Shown here: positions 27,870 to 36,498 of the stretch, piece by piece
Layout of the letters: each line of letters starts with the position of its first letter
Position numbering within the stretch: position 1 is the stretch's first letter
Assembly: GCF_012720115.1 (NCBI RefSeq)
Contig: NZ_VNWN01000002.1
Location: 62,001 to 126,000, forward strand
Direction: 5' to 3'
DNA from: Sneathiella chinensis
GTDB lineage: Bacteria > Pseudomonadota > Alphaproteobacteria > Sneathiellales > Sneathiellaceae
Length of the DNA: 64,000 bases
Translations under genes and position numbers: made by a program
Notes under the pieces: generated by a model
Told to the model about the DNA's origin: nothing
What the model saw: only the letters and a program-made list of their open reading frames with translations
Database searches by the model: none

Positions 27870-29651
27870 TTAGGCCGCCCGCACCTTTGTCAGGAAGCCC
27901 TCGATACCTGATTTGAGGCGCCCGGACAGTTCATCCAGCCGCTGCGCGGCGGACTGGACCTGCGCCGCAGCCGCCCCGGTTTCCCCGGCTTTCACGGACA
28001 CGGTCTCAATCTTGCTGGACACTTCACGGGTGCCGTTGGAGGCTTCCTGAACATTTCGGGAAATCTCGTTGGTGGCGGCGCTTTGCTGCTCAATGGCAGA
28101 AGAAATGCTAACCGTGGATTCCCGGATGCTGTTGATCACATCATCGATGGTGGCAATGGCCGTCACCGCACCGCCGGTGGCAGTCTGCATATCGCCGATC
28201 TGGGATGCAATCTCCTCTGTTGCCCGGGCGGTCTGGGTGGCCAGGCTCTTGACCTCGCTGGCCACCACGGCAAAGCCTTTCCCGGCCTCGCCAGCGCGGG
28301 CGGCCTCGATGGTGGCGTTCAGGGCCAACAGGTTGGTCTGACCGGCAATATCATTAATCATATTGACCACTTCGCTGATCTTGTTGGCAGTTTCAGCAAG
28401 GGTCTGGACGGAAGCGGTGCTGTTCTTTGCTTCCACAACCGCCTTTTCGGACACCTTGTTGGCCTGCTGAACCTGACGGCTGATTTCATTGATTGAGGAG
28501 GTCAGTTCCTCAGCCGCAGATGCCACCGTCTGCACGTTCTGGGAGGCTTCGGTGGATGCCGTGGCAACCCCGGTGGCCAGATCCTGTGACATGGTCGCCG
28601 TGCTGGACATGGAACTGGCGGTATCCTGCAATTCCATCGCGGCGGCGGCCACGGTTTCCAGAACCTCGGAAACCTGACGTTCGAAATCCTCGATCAGGGC
28701 AGAAATCTCATCGGCGCGCCGCTGTTTCTCAAGATTTTCAGCCTGTTCCCGGCGGCGTTCCTCTTCCGCCCGCTGTTCTTCCTCGGCACGGGACTGACGC
28801 TCCATCTCCGCCTGACGCTCTGCGTTTCGCGCCGCTTCTTCCCGAAGCCGTTCCTGCTCGATCGCAGTGTCCTTGAAGATCTGCACGGCCCGGGCCATGG
28901 CACCGATTTCATCCTTCTGGTCCTGCGCCGGAACGTCAACCGTCCGGTCCCCCTCGGCCAGTTTGGCCATGACATCGGTCATGGAAACAATGGGCCCCCG
29001 GATCAGGCGGGTCATCAGAAAGTTCAGCACCATCGCAACCAACAGGGCCACGATGCCGATCACAATAAACTGACTGACAGTATCCTCCGTATTTTGCACG
29101 GCAGTGGTATAGAAAGACGTGCTTTCCTTCTGCCACAAGGCGGTGATGGTGTTGATTGTCTCATACAGTTTCCCGAACTGGGCATCGGCGGTTTTCATCA
29201 TGGCCACTGCCTTGTTGCTGTCGGTCTTGGTCATGTCGACAACGGCCGTCGTGGTGGCGACAAATTGCGCCAGTTCGTCGGTCAGCCTGTCAAACAGGGC
29301 CTTTTCTTCCGCATTGAAACGGCTGCTGGCGACAAAATCCGCCAGACTTTTCTGGGCCCCCGCAGCATATCCCTTGAGGCCTGCCCGCTCCTTGGCCAGT
29401 TTTTCCTCGGTATCACCGGCACCCACATGGGAGATCAACTGATACAGATTGCCGTTAAATCCCAGCAGATCGCGCTGAAAGCGGACGGCGGCCCCGGTTT
29501 TCATGGTGGCGTTGTTGTTCAGGACTTCCATTGTCCGCCTGCTGTCCTCCATGTCCATATAGGCCAGGTATCCAAGGAAAAGTGTGGCCACAATAAAAAT
29601 CAGGGGGGAGACAAGCAATTTGACAGAAATTTTCAAATTCCGGGGATTCAT
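27870..29651 (-). CDS. Methyl-accepting chemotaxis protein with 4-helix-bundle-like sensor
   Basis: 593 aa. TM1 spans about residues 12-31. A periplasmic helical region of about 155 residues without Cache signatures fits a four-helix-bundle sensor. TM2 is about 192-212, followed by HAMP (to about 265). An unusually long Arg/Glu/Gln-rich helix (about 268-325) then precedes the signalling domain, whose tip is [20 protein letters not shown]. The ligand is unknown. GAGG lies upstream of the ATG at 29651. No CheR pentapeptide is present. It stands alone with its own terminator; no che genes are in the window. Confidence 0.93.
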   Translation of the reverse strand: MNPRNLKISVKLLVSPLIFIVATLFLGYLAYMDMEDSRRTMEVLNNNATMKTGAAVRFQRDLLGFNGNLYQLISHVGAGDTEEKLAKERAGLKGYAAGAQKSLADFVASSRFNAEEKALFDRLTDELAQFVATTTAVVDMTKTDSNKAVAMMKTADAQFGKLYETINTITALWQKESTSFYTTAVQNTEDTVSQFIVIGIVALLVAMVLNFLMTRLIRGPIVSMTDVMAKLAEGDRTVDVPAQDQKDEIGAMARAVQIFKDTAIEQERLREEAARNAERQAEMERQSRAEEEQRAEEERRREQAENLEKQRRADEISALIEDFERQVSEVLETVAAAAMELQDTASSMSSTATMSQDLATGVATASTEASQNVQTVASAAEELTSSINEISRQVQQANKVSEKAVVEAKNSTASVQTLAETANKISEVVNMINDIAGQTNLLALNATIEAARAGEAGKGFAVVASEVKSLATQTARATEEIASQIGDMQTATGGAVTAIATIDDVINSIRESTVSISSAIEQQSAATNEISRNVQEASNGTREVSSKIETVSVKAGETGAAAAQVQSAAQRLDELSGRLKSGIEGFLTKVRAA

Positions 29652-30133
29652 TTGGCAATCCTCTTAACTAATCAGGAACGGGACGGGGAAATCCCCAACA
29701 GGCAAACGTCTTCAGTAAATACGGCCAGGGCAGAAAATATCGCTCATGTTTTTGACAGGGATATGTCGTTGGAACGTCTTCCGAATCATCGGGCACGATG
29801 CGTTTTCCCTACCGGGAGCAGCGGCCTTCACAGCGACGCAACGCGTCGTCTCAACGGACATTCGGGGGGTAGCAATCTGGATCATATCTCTACTCCAACT
29901 CACACCAATACCAAAGATGACCCCTCATACTTCGACAGCAAATTACTGGCAGATATTTCTTAATCAAACTCTAACAAAAGAAATTTTGGACACAGCCCAA
30001 GGCCCAAAAAGACCGGTTTATTTTCAGCTTTTGATATTGAGATGTAACAATTCAGTGCTAAATAGAAATGACTTTGAAAAGAGAGATGGAAACCGGCGGT
30101 CATAGGGATCGCCACAAGAAAGGATAAAAAAGA
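29652..30133. other. 482-base intergenic region between divergent genes
   Basis: Contains the promoters of the chemoreceptor (minus strand) and AMP nucleosidase (plus strand) genes. I see no convincing gene in it. A perfect CGACGC-AAC-GCGTCG inverted repeat lies at 29834-29848. The right half (29881-30130) is distinctly AT-rich and ends with AAAGGA nine bases before the amn start. No riboswitch or promoter could be assigned with confidence. Confidence 0.5.
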
Positions 30134-31627
30134 ATGAGTGAATTCTTGAAAACTGTACCCGGCAATCATGGAAACGTCTCCAACTTGCAGGAATTCACCG
30201 AACCGGATGCCGCGCTCGCCGCAATCGAGGCCCTCTACGAAGAAAACGCGAACAAGGTCAAGCAGCGCTTTCACGCCTTTGAAAACGGCGACAAGACGTC
30301 CCCGGCTGATCCGGGATATTACCCCTATCTGGGGCTGGACATTGAGGCCTCCGACATCAAGCAGAGCGGGACACGCTCATACGGGAACCTGCATACGGCG
30401 GGCTCCTTCGGCACCACGCTCACCAATCCCAAGCTGTTCAAAAGCTATTACCGTGAACAAATTCAGTTGATCCTGAAAAACCACAACCGTCCGGTTCTGG
30501 TCGGGACCAGCGACACCCCCATGCCGCTGCCCTTTGTGATCGAAAAGGCCTCGGCCAGTGTCTCGGACGAGGATGTCCGGGCCCTGCAATCCATTTTCCA
30601 CATGCCGGACCTGTCGATCATTCACGACAATATCGCCAACGGCACCTATGAACCCCCGGCGGATGGCCCCATGCCCCTGTCCCTGTTCTCGGCGGAACGG
30701 GTCGATTATTCCCTGCTGCGGCTGTCCCACTATACGGGCACACAGCCCCACCATTTCCAGCGCTTTGTCCTGTTCACCAATTATCAGCGCTATGTGGATG
30801 AATTTATCGAATACGGCAAAAAGCAGGTTCTGGAAGGCGATGAATATCGCGCCTTTGTGGAACCGGGCAATGTCTATACCCCCAATCCGCGGCTGACCGA
30901 TCAGCCAGCCTTTGGGGAAGCCCCCCGGCACCTGCCCCAGATGCCCGCCTATCATCTGGTCCGGGATCAGCATGAAGGCATTACGCTGGTCAATATCGGT
31001 GTGGGACCGTCCAACGCCAAGACCATCACCGACCATCTTGCTGTCCTTCGGCCCCATTGCTGGCTGATGGTGGGGCATTGCGGCGGATTGCGCCGGACCC
31101 AGCGGCTGGGTGATTATGTGCTGGCCCACGCCTATGTCCGGGCCGACCATGTGCTGGACGAGGATATCCACCCCTCGGTCCCGCTGCCGGCCATCGCCGA
31201 AATACAGGTGGCCCTGACCGAACAGGTGGCCATTTCCGCCCGTGAGGATCTGGAAAGCACCTACCTGAAAGAACATTTCCGCACCGGAACGGTCTATACC
31301 ACCGATGATCGGGACTGGGAGTTGCGGCACAAGGAACTGGCCATGCGCTTCAACCAGACAAAGGCCATCGCCATCGACATGGAATCCGCCACCATTGCCG
31401 CCAACGGGTTCCGTTTCCGGGTTCCCTACGGCACCTTGCTGTGTGTCTCGGACAAGCCGCTGCACGGGGAAATCAAGTTACCCGGCATGGCCAACAAGTT
31501 CTATCAGGACAGAACGGCCAAGCATTTGCGGATCGGCATCGACACCCTTCGCAGCCTGCGGGAAAATGGCGTTGAAAGCCTGCATTCCCGTAAACTGCGC
31601 AGTTTCGACGAACCGGCCTTCCGCTAG
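30134..31627 (+). CDS. amn: AMP nucleosidase
   Basis: 497 aa, normal for Amn. The N-terminal regulatory half shows YYPYLGLDIEASDIKQSGTRSYG and LVGTSDTPMPLPFVIEK. The C-terminal half is a nucleoside-phosphorylase fold with TLVNIGVGPSNAKTITDHL, VGHCGGLRRTQRLGDYVLAH and AIDMESATIAANGFRF, the last holding the catalytic-site glutamate. The enzyme hydrolyses AMP to adenine and ribose 5-phosphate in the cytoplasm, controlling adenylate pools. It is a single-gene unit with AAAGGA upstream. Confidence 0.96.
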   Translation: MSEFLKTVPGNHGNVSNLQEFTEPDAALAAIEALYEENANKVKQRFHAFENGDKTSPADPGYYPYLGLDIEASDIKQSGTRSYGNLHTAGSFGTTLTNPKLFKSYYREQIQLILKNHNRPVLVGTSDTPMPLPFVIEKASASVSDEDVRALQSIFHMPDLSIIHDNIANGTYEPPADGPMPLSLFSAERVDYSLLRLSHYTGTQPHHFQRFVLFTNYQRYVDEFIEYGKKQVLEGDEYRAFVEPGNVYTPNPRLTDQPAFGEAPRHLPQMPAYHLVRDQHEGITLVNIGVGPSNAKTITDHLAVLRPHCWLMVGHCGGLRRTQRLGDYVLAHAYVRADHVLDEDIHPSVPLPAIAEIQVALTEQVAISAREDLESTYLKEHFRTGTVYTTDDRDWELRHKELAMRFNQTKAIAIDMESATIAANGFRFRVPYGTLLCVSDKPLHGEIKLPGMANKFYQDRTAKHLRIGIDTLRSLRENGVESLHSRKLRSFDEPAFR

Positions 31628-31652
31628 GCCCGGCCTCATTGCTGTCCCGGCC

Positions 31653-32531
31653 CTAGCCTTTCAGGTGGGGCAGGATCAGGTCCGCCAGCCGGTCACACAA
31701 GACCGGGGACAGGTCGTGCCCCATACCGGGCACCAGTTCAAAGCGGGCCCCCGGAATATGATCCGCTGTATCCCGGCCACAATCCGACGGGACCAACGGA
31801 TCATCCGCCCCGTGAATAACCAGACCGGGAACGGCAATTTTTGACAGCAGCGCCCGCCGACCGGGAGCGGCCAGCACCGCCCCATACTGGCGCATATAGC
31901 CGGTCGGGCAATAGCTGCGCCGGACACAGGCCCGAATATGATCTTCCAGCGCCGCCCGGTCCCAGCGGAAACCGGGACTGCCGATGGCGTCATTGACGGT
32001 CAGGCCAAAGGCCACGATCTCATCCTCGTCATCCGTGGTCGGGGCCGAGGCCAATATCCCCATCACCTCGGGCTTGGGGCCGGGCAGGCCCGCCTCGCTG
32101 GTAGAAGACATGATGCTGGTCAGGCTGGACACCCGGTGCCCGGCAAGAGCCGCCGTGATCTGGGCGATCATGCCGCCCATGGACATGCCGACCATATGGG
32201 CCTTCTCGATCGACAGGGCATCCAGCAGGGCCACCACGTCCCCGGCCATATCCTCCAGACCGTAGGGCACTTCCGGTGCCAAACCGCTGGCCCGGTCCTC
32301 CATCAGGGTTTCCAGAACGGGCACCGCCAGCCCTTCCAGTTTTTCAGACAGGCCGATATCCCGGTTGTCAAAACGGATCACATAATATCCCGCCGCCGCC
32401 AACCGGTCCGCGAAACTGTCCGGCCAGTCGATCAACTGAAACCCCAGCCCCGCGATCAGGACCACAGCCGGGTCAGACGGATTGCCGCGCAGATCCACTT
32501 CCAGCGATACATTGCCTGCCTGTATTTTCAT
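31653..32531 (-). CDS. Alpha/beta hydrolase
   Basis: 292 aa alpha/beta-hydrolase fold. The nucleophile elbow GMSMGG holds the catalytic Ser (about residue 115). The acid is in VIHGADDPLVP and the His in PGMGHDLSP near residue 273. The oxyanion segment LIAGLGFQLIDWP is typical of esterase/hydrolase members with broad activity. The substrate is unknown. It is convergent with amn (25 bases apart; a weak GC-rich inverted repeat lies between them) and follows trxA by about 107 bases on the same strand but beyond trxA's terminator. Confidence 0.9.
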   Translation of the reverse strand: MKIQAGNVSLEVDLRGNPSDPAVVLIAGLGFQLIDWPDSFADRLAAAGYYVIRFDNRDIGLSEKLEGLAVPVLETLMEDRASGLAPEVPYGLEDMAGDVVALLDALSIEKAHMVGMSMGGMIAQITAALAGHRVSSLTSIMSSTSEAGLPGPKPEVMGILASAPTTDDEDEIVAFGLTVNDAIGSPGFRWDRAALEDHIRACVRRSYCPTGYMRQYGAVLAAPGRRALLSKIAVPGLVIHGADDPLVPSDCGRDTADHIPGARFELVPGMGHDLSPVLCDRLADLILPHLKG

Positions 32532-32590
32532 CCTGTTCCCTGTCCCTTCCTCTCGGTCTCTCGGTCCCCGCGCATACGGGATTTTTTCAT

Positions 32591-32618
32591 AAAAAAAGCG
32601 GGCCTGTCAGACCCGCTT
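32591..32618 (-). terminator. Rho-independent terminator of trxA
   Basis: AAGCGGG and CCCGCTT form the stem. On the minus strand it is followed by seven Ts. It lies about 20 bases after the trxA stop codon and closes the long tsaE-to-trxA gene series. Confidence 0.88.
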
Positions 32619-32638
32619 CCTTTCGATCAGGTGGTCCA

Positions 32639-32959
32639 TCAGTCGATGGATTTGATCCACTCCTCGATCTGTCCTTTCGGGGAGGCGCCCACCTTGGTGC
32701 CAGCAACCTCGCCGTTCTTGAACAGCATCAGGGTCGGAATACCGCGAACGCCATATTTGGTCGGTGTGTTCGGGTTTTCGTCGATATTGATCTTGGCAAC
32801 CGTCAGTTCACCGGCCATTTCATTGGAGATTTCTTCCAGAGAGGGGGCAATGGATTTACACGGGCCGCACCATTCAGCCCAGAAGTCCACCAGCACCAGC
32901 CCGTCACTTTTCAGCACGTCCTGCTCGAAAGAAGTATCCGTCACGTTTGTTGTGGCCAT
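32639..32959 (-). CDS. trxA: Thioredoxin
   Basis: 106 aa classical thioredoxin. The active site is WCGPCK, with Cys31 and Cys34. The cis-proline loop is GIPTLMLF (Pro about 74). It reduces protein disulfides in the cytoplasm using thioredoxin reductase. It follows addA by about 120 bases on the same strand, the usual alphaproteobacterial arrangement. Confidence 0.97.
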   Translation of the reverse strand: MATTNVTDTSFEQDVLKSDGLVLVDFWAEWCGPCKSIAPSLEEISNEMAGELTVAKINIDENPNTPTKYGVRGIPTLMLFKNGEVAGTKVGASPKGQIEEWIKSID

Positions 32960-33078
32960 TATGTCCTCGCGTCTGGCAAAAATAGGGCAGCGCCTTCAGA
33001 TCGATGCCCGTCATTAAATTGGGTATATGGCTAATAATTACGTATGGATGGTAAATCCGTCAAGTGACGGTAACCACA

Positions 33079-36000
33079 TCAGTCTTCCGGCAGGATCATC
33101 AAATGCGGCCCATCCGTCCATAAAAGCGCACATTTCACCGCCTTGTCCGGGTACATTCCCATCAGGGCCCGGCGGTAAATATTCATTTGCCGCAGATAGA
33201 CAGACGGCACATCCTCGACCCGGGTCGGCGATGGCCGGTTGGTCTTGTAGTCGACAATCAGGATGTCTTTCTCGCGGATCAGCAGGCGATCAATCTGGCC
33301 GGACATGATCTGGCTACCCAGCAGACCTGTCAGCGGCACCTCGGCCATCCCCTCCGGGCCGAATATCCCGGCAAATTCGGGATGCTCCAGAACGGCCAGT
33401 GTTTCAGACAGAATCTGGGCCTGTGCCGCCGCGTCCAGATTGTGGGCAGGCCGGGCCAGCCACGTACGGGCCACCTGTTCCCGATCCTGAACCGCAACAG
33501 AGGGCAGGCTTTCCAGCAAGCGGTGGATCAGAATACCGCGGTGGAAGCGGCGGCCATCATCCTGCCCAAGGGGTGAGCGAACCGCTGGCTCCTCTTCCTC
33601 CCGCGAGGGGGTCAGGGGTTCCGGTGGGAACGGCTCTGCCGCCGGGGGACGGCGAACCCAATCGGGGACGGGAACGGCCTCGCCCTCCGGCCCCTGTCCA
33701 TCTGTCTCCTCGTCCGGTTCTTTTGGAATGCCAAAGCTGCGGCGGCGCGCCACATCGCCCCACGGCAAGGCGATTTCGTCCACCGTGTCGGCATAATCGG
33801 CGCTGAAGGCGTCATCAATCAGGTCGTACCAGCACCCGCTGGCGCGCCGTTGCTTGCCCTCCCACCCGCAGATATACAAGCGATCCTCGGCGCGGGTCAG
33901 GGCCACATAAAGCAGGCGCTTTTTCTCTTCCGCCTGTCGGTCCCGCACCCGCTCGCGGGCGGCGGCCGACAGGGCATCGTCATGGGCTGTCCGCACCGGC
34001 CACAGGGGAACCGCCATCTCGTCCTCGGTCCAGAAAATCGACGTGTTGGAAGACGACCGGCTGGATTGACAGGTATCGGGCAGGAACACGATCGGTGCCT
34101 GCAGGCCCTTCGATCCGTGCACGGTCAGGACACGCACCTCATCCCGGCCCTGTTCCATGTCACGCTTGACCTCGGCGGCGCCCGCCTCGACCCAATGCAG
34201 GAACGCCTGCAACGAGGTGGCCTCGCCCCGCTGATAGCCAAGGGCCAGCGACAGAAACTCGTCAATCGGTTCGGCCGCTTCCTCGCCAAGGCGGCCAAGG
34301 ATTTTCTCCCGCCCCCGGCAACGGCCCAGAATATCGGCGAAAAACTCGTAAACCGGGACAAAGTCGGCCTGTCTTAGCAATCCGTTCAAGAAAGCCTCGG
34401 CCTCGGAAAAGAGGGCAAGACCGGGCCGATTTTCCCGCAGCGCCCGCCACAGGGACCCGTCCCGCTGATAGGCCAGATCAAACAACTGGTTGTCATCGCA
34501 GCCGACAAACGGCCCCTTCAGGACCACCGCAAGGTTGAGGTCATCCTCGGGCAACAGGGCAAACCGGGCCAGCGCCATCAGGTCCAGAACCGCCAACTGT
34601 TCGGTCAGGACCATACGGTCCGCCCCGGCCACAGGAATACCCGCCTGTTTCAGCGCCCGCACCATGGACAGGAAGAAACTGTTCCGGCTTTGGACCAGAA
34701 TCATGATGTCTTTGGGCCGGATTTTCCGCCCCGTCGATCCCAGCCGCTCACCGTCTTTCAGCCAGGTGCCAATCTGAACCGCAATATTCTGCGCCAGTTG
34801 GGCATCGGGCTTGGCGTTGAGTTCCTGATCCTCCGGCACGTCCCAGGGGTCGCTTTCTTCCTGCGCCGGATGCTTTACGGTTGGCCAGATTTCCGTGAAA
34901 CCGGCCTGCCCCTCGCGGAAAATGAAGTGGCTGATCTCGTCCGCCCCGGCGGTCAGGCCGGTCCGGGCCGAGACGGGCTGAAACACATCATCCACCAGCC
35001 CCAGAACCGCTTGCGTTGACCGGAAAGACAGGTCCAGCGGAACAATTTCCCACGGTTTTCCGGCAAAACGGGCCTTTTCCTCGAAATATCGGCGCATCTT
35101 GTCAAACGCCGCCGGGTCTGCCCCCTGAAAGGAATAGATCGACTGTTTTTCATCCCCCACCACAAAAATGGTGCGGCTGTCAGGGCCAGCCCCCTCACCA
35201 GCGAAAAACTCCTCGGCCAGTGCGCCCACCACTTCCCATTGTTCCGGGCTTGTATCCTGCGCCTCGTCCACAAGGATATGGTCGATCCCGCCGTCCAGCT
35301 TGAACATCACCCACGGCGCCACCGTTGCCGCGGTCAGCAGATCCCGGGTTTTCAGGATCAAATCGTCATAGTCCAGCTTGCCAAGGCGGCGTTTTTCCGT
35401 CTCGTAACCCTCGATCAACTCCCGCCCAAGGGTGATCAGCGCCGCCGTGCTCCGGTAGACCCGCACCCGGTTCCGCCGCTCCTGCACCTGCAAAAGCCGC
35501 TCCGCCTCGGCCAACATGACATCAATGATATCCGGCATCTTGGCCACTGTCTTGGCCGTCGCCAGCGTTTTTGGCGACCGAACGGCCCCGGTCGTGGTGA
35601 AAAAGGCGGTTTGATACAGTTCGAACAGGTCCGCCCGGCGTTCCGGCAGGCGCAGCCAGTCCTCCATCCTTGCGGCCGCCTTGCGATCATTGGCCGATCC
35701 TTCCAGCAGAACCGACAGGGCCTCGCGCAGGCGCGGGCCATCGAAGGTGTCCTCATCACAGGCGGTGCGCAAGATGTCTTCCTCGCTCACAGCCGGATCA
35801 ATCCCGATTTTTTCCGCCAGAACTGCCAGTGCCCCGTCCAGACCGCCAGCCCCCATCATCAGGCGGCGCAACCGGCCCCGGCGGCTGCTCAGGCCCTGCA
35901 TCAGGCTGGAAAAGTCCTGCTCATTCACCTCGCCGCTGATCACGGTCAGGGCTTGGCGCAAGACATCCTTGCCCGCCGCCTGACTGGTGCGAAGCACCAT

Positions 36001-36498
36001 ATCCCGGACCTGTTCCATAATCTCGCTGGCGGTTCGTTCATCCATGACCTCGAAATTCGGGGACACCGCCGCCTCAATCGGGAAGCGGCCCAGAACGGAT
36101 TCGCAGAAGGAATGGATGGTCTGGATTTTCAAACCGCCGGGGGCATCCAGAACATGGGCGAACAGCCGCCGGGCAATCCCGGTTTCACTGTCCGTTGCAG
36201 GCCGCCCCATCAGGTTCTGCAAGGCGCCGGCAAGGGCCGCGTCATCCATGACCGACCATGTGCCCAATGTTGTATTCAGGCGGTTGGCCATTTCCGCCGC
36301 CGCAGCCTTGGTGAAGGTAATACACAAAATGCGTTCCGGCCGTGTTCCGGCCAGCATCAGGCGCAGGGTCCGGTCCACCAGAACCCGCGTTTTCCCGGAC
36401 CCGGCAGAAGCCGCCACCCAGACAGAGCGCACCGGATCAGCGGCCCGTTGTTGCAGGGCAATCCCCTGTTCAGCGCGAGGAGAGAGATTAACCGTCAT
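33079..36498 (-). CDS. addA: Double-strand break repair helicase-nuclease AddA
   Basis: 1139 aa UvrD-like superfamily 1 helicase with a C-terminal nuclease, the AddA subunit of AddAB. The Walker A motif ASAGSGKT lies near residue 30 and motif Ia FTKAAAAEM near 61. Walker B is ILVDEAQDTSPEQW (about 400), and VGDEKQSIYSFQGADP follows. The RecB-type nuclease motif is LIVDYKTNRPS close to the C-terminus. AddAB processes double-strand breaks for RecA loading and recognises Chi-like sites. The ATG at 36498 has GGAG upstream and overlaps the addB stop by 11 bp; an ATG at 36564 further upstream lies deep in addB and adds non-conserved residues. Confidence 0.96.
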   Translation of the reverse strand: MTVNLSPRAEQGIALQQRAADPVRSVWVAASAGSGKTRVLVDRTLRLMLAGTRPERILCITFTKAAAAEMANRLNTTLGTWSVMDDAALAGALQNLMGRPATDSETGIARRLFAHVLDAPGGLKIQTIHSFCESVLGRFPIEAAVSPNFEVMDERTASEIMEQVRDMVLRTSQAAGKDVLRQALTVISGEVNEQDFSSLMQGLSSRRGRLRRLMMGAGGLDGALAVLAEKIGIDPAVSEEDILRTACDEDTFDGPRLREALSVLLEGSANDRKAAARMEDWLRLPERRADLFELYQTAFFTTTGAVRSPKTLATAKTVAKMPDIIDVMLAEAERLLQVQERRNRVRVYRSTAALITLGRELIEGYETEKRRLGKLDYDDLILKTRDLLTAATVAPWVMFKLDGGIDHILVDEAQDTSPEQWEVVGALAEEFFAGEGAGPDSRTIFVVGDEKQSIYSFQGADPAAFDKMRRYFEEKARFAGKPWEIVPLDLSFRSTQAVLGLVDDVFQPVSARTGLTAGADEISHFIFREGQAGFTEIWPTVKHPAQEESDPWDVPEDQELNAKPDAQLAQNIAVQIGTWLKDGERLGSTGRKIRPKDIMILVQSRNSFFLSMVRALKQAGIPVAGADRMVLTEQLAVLDLMALARFALLPEDDLNLAVVLKGPFVGCDDNQLFDLAYQRDGSLWRALRENRPGLALFSEAEAFLNGLLRQADFVPVYEFFADILGRCRGREKILGRLGEEAAEPIDEFLSLALGYQRGEATSLQAFLHWVEAGAAEVKRDMEQGRDEVRVLTVHGSKGLQAPIVFLPDTCQSSRSSSNTSIFWTEDEMAVPLWPVRTAHDDALSAAARERVRDRQAEEKKRLLYVALTRAEDRLYICGWEGKQRRASGCWYDLIDDAFSADYADTVDEIALPWGDVARRRSFGIPKEPDEETDGQGPEGEAVPVPDWVRRPPAAEPFPPEPLTPSREEEEPAVRSPLGQDDGRRFHRGILIHRLLESLPSVAVQDREQVARTWLARPAHNLDAAAQAQILSETLAVLEHPEFAGIFGPEGMAEVPLTGLLGSQIMSGQIDRLLIREKDILIVDYKTNRPSPTRVEDVPSVYLRQMNIYRRALMGMYPDKAVKCALLWTDGPHLMILPED

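Noticed and set aside
29652-30133. Small gene or riboswitch before amn
   Set aside because: No frame with a plausible start and coding character; no recognisable riboswitch core.
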